Both the position numbers and the translations under genes were made by a program. Under the pieces are notes generated by a model. The model made no database searches. It saw only the letters and a program-made list of their open reading frames with translations, and was not told where the DNA came from. Shown here piece by piece: positions 16,962 through 25,006 of a stretch of DNA of 64,000 nt; position 1 is the first letter of the stretch; each line of letters starts with the position of its first letter. The stretch spans positions 4,402,001-4,466,000 of the forward strand of contig NZ_OY771430.1 of assembly GCF_963674565.1 (NCBI RefSeq), written 5' to 3'. The stretch comes from an uncultured Carboxylicivirga sp. GTDB lineage: Bacteria > Bacteroidota > Bacteroidia > Bacteroidales > Marinilabiliaceae.

Positions 16962-18068
16962 TTACGGATTTTCACTTTTTTGTTCGAATATGTCATGTAA
17001 TTCATTGGCAAGAAGACTAAAATCATAGAAATCGCGGCCGATAATCATACCGGGATCAATTAAAAAGTTTACAGGAACGCCATTTACATTGTAATCAATA
17101 AAGGCTTGATTTTTCATTCCTTGTAAGTCTGATACATTAATCCATGGTATAGAGTCCTTATTAATGGCATTTATCCACTTTGTTTTATTATCATCACCTG
17201 ATACTGAATACACTTCAAAGCCGTTATCTTTATATTTGGCATATATTTTTTTAAGGTCAGTGAATGACTCTCTGCAAGGCTTACACCATGATGCCCAAAA
17301 GTCTAATAGTACATATTTCCCTTTCAAGTCAGATAAAGATACTATTCTTCCATTGGGATCAGTCATGCTTATTTCAATAGCTTTTGTCCCACTATTATTT
17401 AAATATGGAAGTGTTTCATATCTGTAAAAGTTTTTTGAGTCAAGAGAATCTTTTAAGTAATCAGGAAGCAGGGTATAGATGTCCAGAATATCTGACTGGC
17501 GAATAGTGCTGTAACTAAAATATTGTGGCTCATATAATAATTCAATAGTAAATACATTCTTTAGAAATGATTTGGAATATTTTGATAGTGAGTTGGCAAT
17601 CTCATTTTTAATCAAAAGTAATTCCTGTTCTTTATCAACTTTTTCTTGGTAAGAGATCGAATGCAAACTATCCAGTTTTTTGGATTCCTGTTTGAAAAGT
17701 TTTTTTACTTCCAGAAAGTTATCAGAATCATTTGAACCAATAATTTTTAGGTTTTTAAGATAATCGAAGTTACCTTCAACATGAATATTCTCAGAATTCA
17801 CCCATAGAATGACTCGATCTTTGTAGCTGAATTCATTTCTCTTATTGTGTAAAATAATTGGATCTTCAGGGTTATGGCATTCCCAGCTGAAGAGACCATT
17901 CGATATTTCAATCGAATCAATTAATTGAAAAGATTTTAAATCTCTTATAAATAGTATTGTACCGTTAGGTGCGTTATCAATCTGCCCCGTTATAGTAATA
18001 TATTGTGCTTCAGAGGTAAAAAGATTTAAAAAATAGAATATAAATGGAAAAATTATCTTTTTAAACAT
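16962..18068 (-). CDS. TlpA-like thioredoxin-fold protein with N-terminal DUF4369-type domain
   Basis: 368 residues with a Sec signal (to about residue 21). Residues about 22-120 form the beta-rich DUF4369-type domain (ITGQIDNAPNGTILFIRDLK), then a helical linker. Residues about 225-368 are a TlpA/AhpC-TSA thioredoxin domain: LKGKYVLLDFWASWCKPCRE with the CKPC redox pair, and the cis-proline loop GVPVNFLID. Such proteins are periplasmic thiol-disulfide oxidoreductases, commonly used in Bacteroidota for reduction of partner cysteines. The gene stands alone between the unknown membrane pair and pgi. Confidence 0.9.
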   Translation of the reverse strand: MFKKIIFPFIFYFLNLFTSEAQYITITGQIDNAPNGTILFIRDLKSFQLIDSIEISNGLFSWECHNPEDPIILHNKRNEFSYKDRVILWVNSENIHVEGNFDYLKNLKIIGSNDSDNFLEVKKLFKQESKKLDSLHSISYQEKVDKEQELLLIKNEIANSLSKYSKSFLKNVFTIELLYEPQYFSYSTIRQSDILDIYTLLPDYLKDSLDSKNFYRYETLPYLNNSGTKAIEISMTDPNGRIVSLSDLKGKYVLLDFWASWCKPCRESFTDLKKIYAKYKDNGFEVYSVSGDDNKTKWINAINKDSIPWINVSDLQGMKNQAFIDYNVNGVPVNFLIDPGMIIGRDFYDFSLLANELHDIFEQKSENP

Positions 18069-18384
18069 TGGTTAGGTATTTATATTGCTGGTTGTCAGTT
18101 TAATATTTCTATTTGTAATAAACAATATAAAAATAGAAAAAAGTATATATTATGCTAATAATATTTCTACAAAGGGTTAAAAAGATTTGAGTTTCGAATA
18201 CTCTGTATTGATTTTACAAAAATTTTGCTGGCAGTATTTTTTATTCCTTATTTCAACGATTTGATACTCATTTGAATTCTCATTCTCGCTTGTGATTTCT
18301 ATATTTGCATTTTATTTAACGGAACTGTTAAGACAAACGCGACCCAAATATTACTCCGTAAAACCAAGAACAAAAATTATAAAC
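18069..18384. promoter_or_regulatory. Divergent promoter region between the TlpA gene and pgi
   Basis: 316 bp without a gene. Leftward, TATTTTTA (minus strand, 18128-18135) sits in a block similar over about 40 bp to the one at 16892. Rightward, TATATTTG at 18300-18307 is a perfect -7 match, with TTTG at 18271-18274 (gap 25, longer than the roughly 20 usual for Bacteroides promoters). This predicts a pgi leader of about 70 nt and shows that the frame open from 18292 starts upstream of the message. Confidence 0.5.
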
Positions 18385-20034
18385 ATGTTACCAAGTATTA
18401 ATCCAACTACTACTAAAGCGTGGAAAGCGCTTGAAGAGTATTATGCTGAGTTCAAAGACACTCAGATGAAAGATTTGTTTGCTGCAGATGGTCAACGTTT
18501 CGACAAATACTCATTGCGTTTTGAAGATATTTTGCTTGACTTTTCAAAAAACCGTATTGATGATAAGGTGTTGAGTCTTTTGATTCAACTGGCCGAAGAA
18601 TGTGGTTTAAAAAGTGCTATCGATGCTGAATTTGGCGGTGACAAAATCAATGTAACCGAAGATCGTGCCGTTTTGCATGTGGCTTTACGTAATAGAAGCA
18701 ATACACCTATTATGGTGGATGGCGAAGATGTGATGCCAAAAGTAAACGCTGTTTTAGATCAGATGAAAGCTTTTTCTGAGAAGCTTATTTCAGGTGAGTG
18801 GAAAGGTTACAGTGGAAAAGCTATTACTGATATTGTGAACATTGGTATTGGTGGTTCCGATTTGGGTCCGTTGATGGTTACTGAGGCCTTAAAGCCTTAC
18901 AAAAAGGAAAACATCAACCTTCATTTTGTATCCAATGTTGATGGGACTCATATTGCAGAAGCATTGAAAAAAGTGAATCCTGAAACAACGCTTTTCATCA
19001 TTGCTTCTAAAACATTTACAACACAGGAAACAATGACCAATGCCAACTCGGCTAAATCATGGTTCCTCGAAGCAGCCAAAGATGAAGCTGCCGTTGCAAA
19101 ACATTTTGTGGCTTTATCAACTAATGCTAAGGCTGTTTCTGCTTTCGGTATCGACACTGCTAATATGTTCGAATTCTGGGATTGGGTAGGCGGTCGTTAT
19201 TCGTTGTGGTCAGCTATCGGATTAAGCATTGCTTGTGGTATCGGTTTCGATAATTACCAGGCTTTGTTGGAAGGAGCTCATGCTATGGATCAACATTTCA
19301 GCACAACCTCGTTCGACAAGAACCTTCCGGTAATATTAGCTATGATTGGAGTTTGGTATAATAACTTCTACGGAGCTGAAACAGAAGCTATCTTACCTTA
19401 CGATCAGTATATGCATCGTTTCTCTGCCTATTTCCAACAAGGAAACATGGAAAGTAACGGTAAATACGTTGATCGCAACGGTGAAAAAGTTACTTATCAA
19501 ACAGGTCCTATTCTTTGGGGTGAGCCTGGAACTAATGGTCAGCATGCGTTCTATCAGTTGATTCACCAGGGAACAAAACTGATTCCTTGTGATTTTATGG
19601 CAACTGCAAAGTCTCATAACCCATTAAGTGATCATCATCCAAAGTTGTTGGCTAACTTCTTTGCTCAAACCGAAGCAATGATGGTTGGTAAAACTGAAGA
19701 GCAGGTTACAGCTGAATTAAAAGCTGCCGGAAAATCTGACGAAGAAGTAGCTGCTTTATTACCATATAAAGTATTCCTTGGTAACATTCCAACCAACTCA
19801 ATTTTAATGCAACAGTTGGATCCACGCACTTTGGGTGCATTGATAGCCATGTACGAACACAAAATTTTTGTACAAGGTATCATCTGGAATATTTATAGTT
19901 TCGACCAGTGGGGTGTTGAATTGGGTAAACAACTAGCCAATGCAATTTTACCTGAGCTAGTGAATGATCAGGCTGTTACTTCACACGATGCATCAACCAA
20001 TGGATTGATTAATGCCTACAAAGCAATGAAGTAA
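18385..20034 (+). CDS. pgi: Glucose-6-phosphate isomerase
   Basis: 549 residues from the ATG at 18385. The in-frame extension to 18292 has no proper start and overlaps the predicted promoter. The protein matches the long (E. coli-type) isomerase: NIGIGGSDLGPLMVTEAL (phosphate binding), the first family signature in GGRYSLWSAIGLSIACG, and the second in GEPGTNGQHAFYQLIHQG, which holds the catalytic His. The C-terminal KLANAILPEL-type helix is complete. It interconverts glucose 6-phosphate and fructose 6-phosphate in glycolysis and gluconeogenesis. It is a single-gene unit with its own promoter and terminator. Confidence 0.98.
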   Translation: MLPSINPTTTKAWKALEEYYAEFKDTQMKDLFAADGQRFDKYSLRFEDILLDFSKNRIDDKVLSLLIQLAEECGLKSAIDAEFGGDKINVTEDRAVLHVALRNRSNTPIMVDGEDVMPKVNAVLDQMKAFSEKLISGEWKGYSGKAITDIVNIGIGGSDLGPLMVTEALKPYKKENINLHFVSNVDGTHIAEALKKVNPETTLFIIASKTFTTQETMTNANSAKSWFLEAAKDEAAVAKHFVALSTNAKAVSAFGIDTANMFEFWDWVGGRYSLWSAIGLSIACGIGFDNYQALLEGAHAMDQHFSTTSFDKNLPVILAMIGVWYNNFYGAETEAILPYDQYMHRFSAYFQQGNMESNGKYVDRNGEKVTYQTGPILWGEPGTNGQHAFYQLIHQGTKLIPCDFMATAKSHNPLSDHHPKLLANFFAQTEAMMVGKTEEQVTAELKAAGKSDEEVAALLPYKVFLGNIPTNSILMQQLDPRTLGALIAMYEHKIFVQGIIWNIYSFDQWGVELGKQLANAILPELVNDQAVTSHDASTNGLINAYKAMK

Positions 20035-20058
20035 TTTATTCATTAATGATATTTTTAA

Positions 20059-20090
20059 AAGGCTGCTCATTGGAGTGGCCTTTTTATTTA
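20059..20090 (+). terminator. Rho-independent terminator of pgi
   Basis: 10-bp stem AAGGCTGCTC (20059-20068) / GAGTGGCCTT (20073-20082), with two G-T pairs, followed by TTTATTTATTTTT. It lies 24 bp after the pgi stop. Confidence 0.75.
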
Positions 20091-20128
20091 TTTTTAATTT
20101 CGTTTGGACTAAGCTTATTTTAATATTT

Positions 20129-20386
20129 ATGAAAACATTTGAAAGATTGGCATTTATTTCATTCTGGATTCACATTATATATGTTCCTTTGATAATGATA
20201 GGATTTCCTGTTTCTGTTGTTTTAGTGGCAAAAGGCTTGATTGCAAAAAGCTTTTTTGAGACGGGGTGGTTTCCTGTTATACATTCTATAATGGCAATCT
20301 TCATCTTCTTTAGGTTTTATATTGTTTTTGGTTCTGGTATAAATTTGATAGATATTCTCACGCCATTTTACTTCTGTTTTTTCTAA
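20129..20386 (+). CDS. Unknown membrane protein, N-terminal part of a frameshifted gene
   Basis: The ATG at 20129 opens 85 residues with membrane helices at about 8-32, 50-68 and 72-85, then stops at TAA 20384-20386. The stop follows directly on TTTTTTC: the zero-frame codons are TGT TTT TTC TAA, so positions 20377-20383 form a classic U UUU UUC slippery heptamer. Moving to the -1 frame here continues into LNTFYAPYYFYQ, then VKIKKRPLKNKK and the frame ending at 20865. The third helix would then be complete and followed by a basic cytoplasmic stretch, as in an ordinary membrane protein. Either this is a -1 frameshift signal, a lost T (natural mutation), or a base-calling error in a T6 run. Family unknown. 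Confidence 0.55.
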   Translation: MKTFERLAFISFWIHIIYVPLIMIGFPVSVVLVAKGLIAKSFFETGWFPVIHSIMAIFIFFRFYIVFGSGINLIDILTPFYFCFF

Positions 20387-20469
20387 ATACATTTTATGCC
20401 CCATATTATTTCTATCAGGTAAAGATTAAAAAGAGACCACTAAAAAATAAAAAACCTAAAGAAGAGTAT

Positions 20470-20865
20470 GTGCCATTTATAGAGATTGAAAAAGGAGAAG
20501 AAATTGAGGAGAGTGATTATGGAGAATTAACCAGAAAAAGTTTAATAGGAATTGTTGAGCTTTGGTCAAATAAGGATGAGCAATTAAGCTATCAGAAAGA
20601 AAATCCTGATTTCAATATTACTGAGGAACTATTTATTCAGTGGGAAGAATTGTTTTCTCAATGGAAAAATATTTCTATGTTTTTTACCAAAGAGGAACAA
20701 GACAAACTTGTAGAATTTGACATAGCCGTTAAGAATGGTCAAGCTAGTTTAAAGCCATTGTATCCACCTTTGGATATATTTATGAAACAATCAGAATGGA
20801 ATACTATTAATAAAATAGCTATCAAAATTATTGCACATTTGAATTTTGAAAGTCAAAAGGATTAA
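20470..20865 (+). CDS. Unknown soluble domain, C-terminal part of the frameshifted gene
   Basis: 131 residues counting from a GTG at 20470. The same frame is open from 20314 and reads through from the T-run at 20377 without a stop. The segment is acidic and helical (FIEIEKGEEIEESDYGEL, ELFIQWEELFSQWKNISMFF) and ends KIIAHLNFESQKD. No family recognised. Alone it has no good start or promoter, which supports its being the cytoplasmic tail of the membrane protein at 20129. The joined product would be about 245 residues. Confidence 0.55.
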   Translation: MPFIEIEKGEEIEESDYGELTRKSLIGIVELWSNKDEQLSYQKENPDFNITEELFIQWEELFSQWKNISMFFTKEEQDKLVEFDIAVKNGQASLKPLYPPLDIFMKQSEWNTINKIAIKIIAHLNFESQKD

Positions 20866-20947
20866 ATTAAATAAAGCTTCATATGCCATTTTATCCATGA
20901 TTCGGTATAATTTTTGTTATATCTTTAACCTTATTAAATGGTAAAAA

Positions 20948-21628
20948 ATGTTGAGATTACCACTATTCCTTTTCGTAATATTGATTGGATTTGTTTCCAA
21001 AGCGCAGGAAACATCAATGGTTGCGATTACCTCCGATTCAACTAAGTTTTCTTCAACAGACTCTTTACTATATAACCGGCTAGTGCTCGGACATAATCCA
21101 TCCATGGACACTTTGCAGAATCCATTTCATATGGGTGTTGAAGTTGGCACCAGTGTTTCAACAGATTTTAATGGAGGATTTGGAACAAATCTTTATGTTG
21201 CTCCGCAATTTTGGTATGTACCTAATGAGAAGTGGCAATTCAATGTAGCACCTGTGTTAAGCCGAAGTACTTTTCATGATATGCCGGTTTGGATTGCTCC
21301 GGGTTATGTTGCATCTTTTGATGGAACAGCAACTCATATTGGACTTTATGCGCAAGGGTCTTATAATATTAATGAAAAGCTGTATGTAGGAAGTTCTGTT
21401 ATGGGGAATATCCAGATATTTGAGCAAAATCTATCAGGTCCATCTATCCCTGATTTAAATAGTATTGCTACATCAGCATTTGTAGGATATAAATTCTCCA
21501 ATGGTTTCAGGGTAGAAGCTGAATTTGGTATTGGACGAAATTCGTATGGTACCTATAACAACTGGTCATCACCGATGACGCCTTACATGATTACTCCACG
21601 AACACGTAATCCGTACGATAGATTTTAG
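20948..21628 (+). CDS. Exported protein, probable small outer-membrane beta-barrel
   Basis: 226 residues with a Sec signal (MLRLPLFLFVILIGFVSKAQ). The mature sequence shows alternating amphipathic strands and aromatic girdles (MGVEVGTSVSTDFNGGFGTN, GLYAQGSYNINEKLYVGSSV, SAFVGYKFSNGFRVEAEFGI), as in eight-stranded outer-membrane barrels. The end is NPYDRF with a terminal aromatic residue. No named family fits. A -7-like TATCTTTA lies at 20920-20927, with the ATG at 20948. Its stop is one base from the stop of the convergent Crp-type gene. Confidence 0.7.
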   Translation: MLRLPLFLFVILIGFVSKAQETSMVAITSDSTKFSSTDSLLYNRLVLGHNPSMDTLQNPFHMGVEVGTSVSTDFNGGFGTNLYVAPQFWYVPNEKWQFNVAPVLSRSTFHDMPVWIAPGYVASFDGTATHIGLYAQGSYNINEKLYVGSSVMGNIQIFEQNLSGPSIPDLNSIATSAFVGYKFSNGFRVEAEFGIGRNSYGTYNNWSSPMTPYMITPRTRNPYDRF

Positions 21629-21629
21629 A

Positions 21630-22307
21630 TCAGGAGTTCTTACTGATCATCTTTAATGAATCCATTTTAAGGATCGAAATCTGGCGGCCATCAAGCTGAA
21701 TAATATTATCCTTTTCAAATTCTTTCAAAAATTTAATGGCACTTTCACTGGTGATTGAGGCAAAATCAGCGATATCCTGCCGCGACATGTGTTCAAAAAC
21801 ATTAACACCTTCAGCCTCAAATTTAGATAAGTAGATAAGTGTTGATGCTAATTTACCACGCATCTGCTTATAGGAAATATTACTAATGATTTCAAGATAA
21901 CGATTCTCAATTTCATAGTTGCGCGAGGTGATTTTTAAACCAAATTCAGGATTGGAAACAAGCAATTCTTTTAACGCTTCCTTATCAACCATACAGATAA
22001 TTGAGTCTTTCATAGCCACAGCCGAGTAGGGGTATACATCATCTCCGAAAACAGCTGAGAATGCCATGAAGTCGCCCTGTTTTTTAAGCTGTAGGTTGAT
22101 CTGCTTGGTACCTGCTGTTTGTAAATAAACGCGAACCAATCCATCCACAACAAATAATACATGGGTTGCAAAGGCTCCTTGTTTCATTACATTTTCACCT
22201 TTCAGGTAGGTAATACGAGCTTTTTTGTCCTGTAAAAGTTTTAATTCCTCATCAGAAAGAAATTTAAAACACTCTGTAGTTTCTTCTATGCTTTTTCCCA
22301 GCTCCAT
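21630..22307 (-). CDS. Crp/Fnr-family transcriptional regulator
   Basis: 225 residues. The N-terminal half is a cyclic-nucleotide-binding-like barrel (GENVMKQGAFATHVLFVVDG, then GTKQINLQLKKQGDFM), followed by the long dimer helix. The C-terminal winged helix-turn-helix is at about 155-215 (MSRQDIADFASITSESAIKF). There is no cluster-binding Cys set at the N-terminus, so it is not an FNR-type oxygen sensor. The effector is unknown, and many Bacteroidota members of this family bind none of the usual ligands. A perfect -7 element lies on the minus strand at 22332-22339. Confidence 0.92.
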   Translation of the reverse strand: MELGKSIEETTECFKFLSDEELKLLQDKKARITYLKGENVMKQGAFATHVLFVVDGLVRVYLQTAGTKQINLQLKKQGDFMAFSAVFGDDVYPYSAVAMKDSIICMVDKEALKELLVSNPEFGLKITSRNYEIENRYLEIISNISYKQMRGKLASTLIYLSKFEAEGVNVFEHMSRQDIADFASITSESAIKFLKEFEKDNIIQLDGRQISILKMDSLKMISKNS

Positions 22308-22331
22308 ATTAATGCTACTTTATTGAGTGTA

Positions 22332-22339
22332 CAAAAATA
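22332..22339 (-). promoter_or_regulatory. Promoter -7 element of the Crp/Fnr gene
   Basis: The minus strand reads TATTTTTG, matching TAnnTTTG, about 25 bp upstream of the ATG at 22307. Confidence 0.4.
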
Positions 22340-22450
22340 AAGGAAAGATTTAGTTGATGATGAATGATTTTAAGTTAATTGAAAGGTTATTCTCAATTCT
22401 AAGAAGAATTGAACTACTTATTTTAGACGATCGTTTATTTTAACCTAAAT

Positions 22451-22480
22451 AAAAATCCCGCCGAACTTCGACGGGATTTC
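22451..22480 (-). terminator. Rho-independent terminator of hppA
   Basis: Stem AAATCCCG / CGGGATTT with an inner loop that can pair partly, at 22453-22479. On the minus strand it is followed by TTTATTT. It lies about 22 bp after the pyrophosphatase stop codon. Confidence 0.8.
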
Positions 22481-22501
22481 ATATGGTGATGATTAACGAT
22501 T

Positions 22502-24739
22502 CTATCCAAAAATTGAGTAAGCAACTGTTAAACCGGCCATCACAACCGATACCATTGTCATTAATTTAATTAAAATATTTAATGAAGGACCTGAGGTATC
22601 TTTGAATGGATCTCCCACTGTATCTCCGGTTACACCAGCTTTGTGAGCCTCACTTCCTTTACCACCATGATGTCCTTTTTCGATGTATTTTTTAGCATTA
22701 TCCCATGCTCCACCGGCATTGTTTAACATTACAGCCAATGTAAATCCGGCAGTTAAACCTCCGGCCAATAGACCTACAACACCGGCAACACCCAAAACAA
22801 GTCCTACCAAAATAGGAACAATGATGGCCAGTAACGAAGGTACAATCATTTCACGTTGTGCTCCTTTTGTTGAAATAGCAACACACTTGGCATATTCAGG
22901 AGTACCTGTTCCATCCATGATTCCAACAATTTCTCTGAACTGACGACGAACTTCTTCCACCATTGAGCCGGCAGCTCGTCCAACAGCTTTCATGGTCATT
23001 GCACAAAAAACAAATGCCATCATAGCTCCAAGGAATAAACCACCCAGCAACATTGGATTGAATAATGAAAGATCGTAGAAAGAAACAAAATCTTTAATGT
23101 TGGCATCTGCATAGGATGTTAAGCCTGTGGCTTCCAGGAAAGCCTGTCCTTTTTCAGGTACTTTACCCAGCCATAATCTGATTTCTTCCATATAAGCTGC
23201 TAAAAGGGCCATGGCAGTAAGAGCTGCAGAACCGATGGCAAAACCTTTACCTGTTGCAGCAGTTGTATTGCCTAACATATCCAATGCGTCGGTACGTTCA
23301 CGAACCTCTTTAGGAAGATGTGACATTTCAGCATTACCACCGGCATTATCAGCAATCGGGCCAAAAGCATCGGTAGCCAATGTGATTCCTAATGTTGATA
23401 ACATACCAACAGCAGCAAAACCAATGCCGTAGACACCTTCTGAGAAATTAGTAAACCCACCTGCAAAGCCAAAAGCAGCAATAATACCAGCTACGATGGT
23501 AACAACCGGAATCCAGGTACTGAACATACCTACAGCAATACCATCGATAATGGTAGTAGCATGGCCTTGTACAGCCTGTCCGGCAATGCCTTGTGTTGGT
23601 TTGTACTCATCAGAAGTGTAATATTCTGTTCCCTGACCAATGATAACACCTGCTGCCAAACCAGCAATTACAGATCCAAAAATTCCCCAGGTAATCCAGT
23701 CTATATATGCCAAAATGGCTATTGCAATTAGAATAAGAACAGAACTTCCTCCTGTACCAATCAATAGGGCGTTCAAAAGATTCTTCTGAGTTGCCGATTC
23801 TTTGGTACGTACCATAAAAACCCCAACGATAGATAGAAGAATACCTATGGCAGCTACAATCATAGGAGCCATAACTGCTTTTAACTGTAAATCACCTGTT
23901 AAGCCAGGTAGTGCTGCACCCAGAGCAGCAGTTGCCAATATCGAACCACAATACGATTCATATAGGTCGGCACCCATACCAGCCACGTCACCCACGTTAT
24001 CGCCTACATTATCGGCAATGGTTGCAGGGTTACGAGGATCATCTTCAGGTATTCCGGCTTCTACTTTACCTACAAGGTCAGCACCAACGTCGGCAGCTTT
24101 TGTATAAATACCTCCACCAACACGTGCAAATAATGCCTGAGTAGAGGCTCCCATTCCAAATGTCAGCATGGTGGCAGTAATTTCCACCATTTTATGATGT
24201 TCTGTTGTGCCGGCATGAACGAAGTCTAATCCCAGAAAACTAAATCCATTCACAAGATGATCAGGCGTAAATACAATCTCGTTCAGGAAATAAAACCATA
24301 ATGCAATATCTAATAATCCAAAACCTACAACGACCATTCCCATTACAGCACCGCTTCGGAAAGCTACTTTTAAACCTCTGTTAAGAGAGTTGGATGCACC
24401 GTGAGCAGCTCGGGCAGAAGCGTAAGTGGCAGTTTTCATGCCCAGGTAACCACATAAACCAGAGAAGAAACCTCCTGTTAAAAAGGCAATGGGTACAAAC
24501 GGATTTTGTACACCCATGTATGCCAACACACCTAAAAGAACTACCAATACAATAAAAACTTTTCCAACCACCTTGTATTGGCTCGAAAGGTACGCCATCG
24601 CTCCGTCACGCACATGTTGTGCAATTTCTTTCATTTTATCAGTACCCTCGGACTCTTTCATCATTGATTTGAAGAATATCCAGGCAAAACTCAAGGCTAT
24701 TAGCGATGAGACTGGAATCAACCAAAAAATTGAACTCAT
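22502..24739 (-). CDS. hppA: Membrane-bound ion-pumping pyrophosphatase
   Basis: 745 residues and about 16 membrane helices. The family catalytic block is present in full: GGGIYTKAADVGADLVGK, then EDDPRNPATIADNVGDNVGD and AGMGADLYES, with the Asp residues that bind Mg-PPi. The second acidic block near the C-terminus also matches (NNAGGAWDNAKKYIE, GDTVGDPFKDTSGP). The segment GNTTAATGKG has Ala where K-independent enzymes carry Lys, so this is the potassium-dependent class. It hydrolyses PPi and pumps H+, Na+ or both. Sodium pumping is known in related Bacteroides enzymes but cannot be decided by eye. It recovers energy from PPi and would work together with a PPi-using enzyme such as the one at 36320. 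Confidence 0.96.
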   Translation of the reverse strand: MSSIFWLIPVSSLIALSFAWIFFKSMMKESEGTDKMKEIAQHVRDGAMAYLSSQYKVVGKVFIVLVVLLGVLAYMGVQNPFVPIAFLTGGFFSGLCGYLGMKTATYASARAAHGASNSLNRGLKVAFRSGAVMGMVVVGFGLLDIALWFYFLNEIVFTPDHLVNGFSFLGLDFVHAGTTEHHKMVEITATMLTFGMGASTQALFARVGGGIYTKAADVGADLVGKVEAGIPEDDPRNPATIADNVGDNVGDVAGMGADLYESYCGSILATAALGAALPGLTGDLQLKAVMAPMIVAAIGILLSIVGVFMVRTKESATQKNLLNALLIGTGGSSVLILIAIAILAYIDWITWGIFGSVIAGLAAGVIIGQGTEYYTSDEYKPTQGIAGQAVQGHATTIIDGIAVGMFSTWIPVVTIVAGIIAAFGFAGGFTNFSEGVYGIGFAAVGMLSTLGITLATDAFGPIADNAGGNAEMSHLPKEVRERTDALDMLGNTTAATGKGFAIGSAALTAMALLAAYMEEIRLWLGKVPEKGQAFLEATGLTSYADANIKDFVSFYDLSLFNPMLLGGLFLGAMMAFVFCAMTMKAVGRAAGSMVEEVRRQFREIVGIMDGTGTPEYAKCVAISTKGAQREMIVPSLLAIIVPILVGLVLGVAGVVGLLAGGLTAGFTLAVMLNNAGGAWDNAKKYIEKGHHGGKGSEAHKAGVTGDTVGDPFKDTSGPSLNILIKLMTMVSVVMAGLTVAYSIFG

Positions 24740-25006
24740 AATAAACTTGGTATTTTAGTTAGTAAATGATTTAGCACTATTCTCATTACTAAACGACGAT
24801 GAAGAACCGTTATCACACGAAAGAAATAGTATTCTTTAGCTGTGATAAAAAGTAGATCTGACAAAGAAACTGAGTAGTTAAGAAGTTTCATAAGGATCGT
24901 TTAGCGAATCACATCTCCTGTCCCTTAAGCATCTGTCCCACACTACCAAGATAACAAATTTGATAAGAATTCCGAGAGGTGAGGCATTATTTATTACCTG
25001 TATAAA

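Noticed and set aside
22683..24758. Plus-strand frames opposite hppA
   Set aside because: Shadow frames of the conserved pyrophosphatase; Pro/Thr-rich translation typical of antisense.
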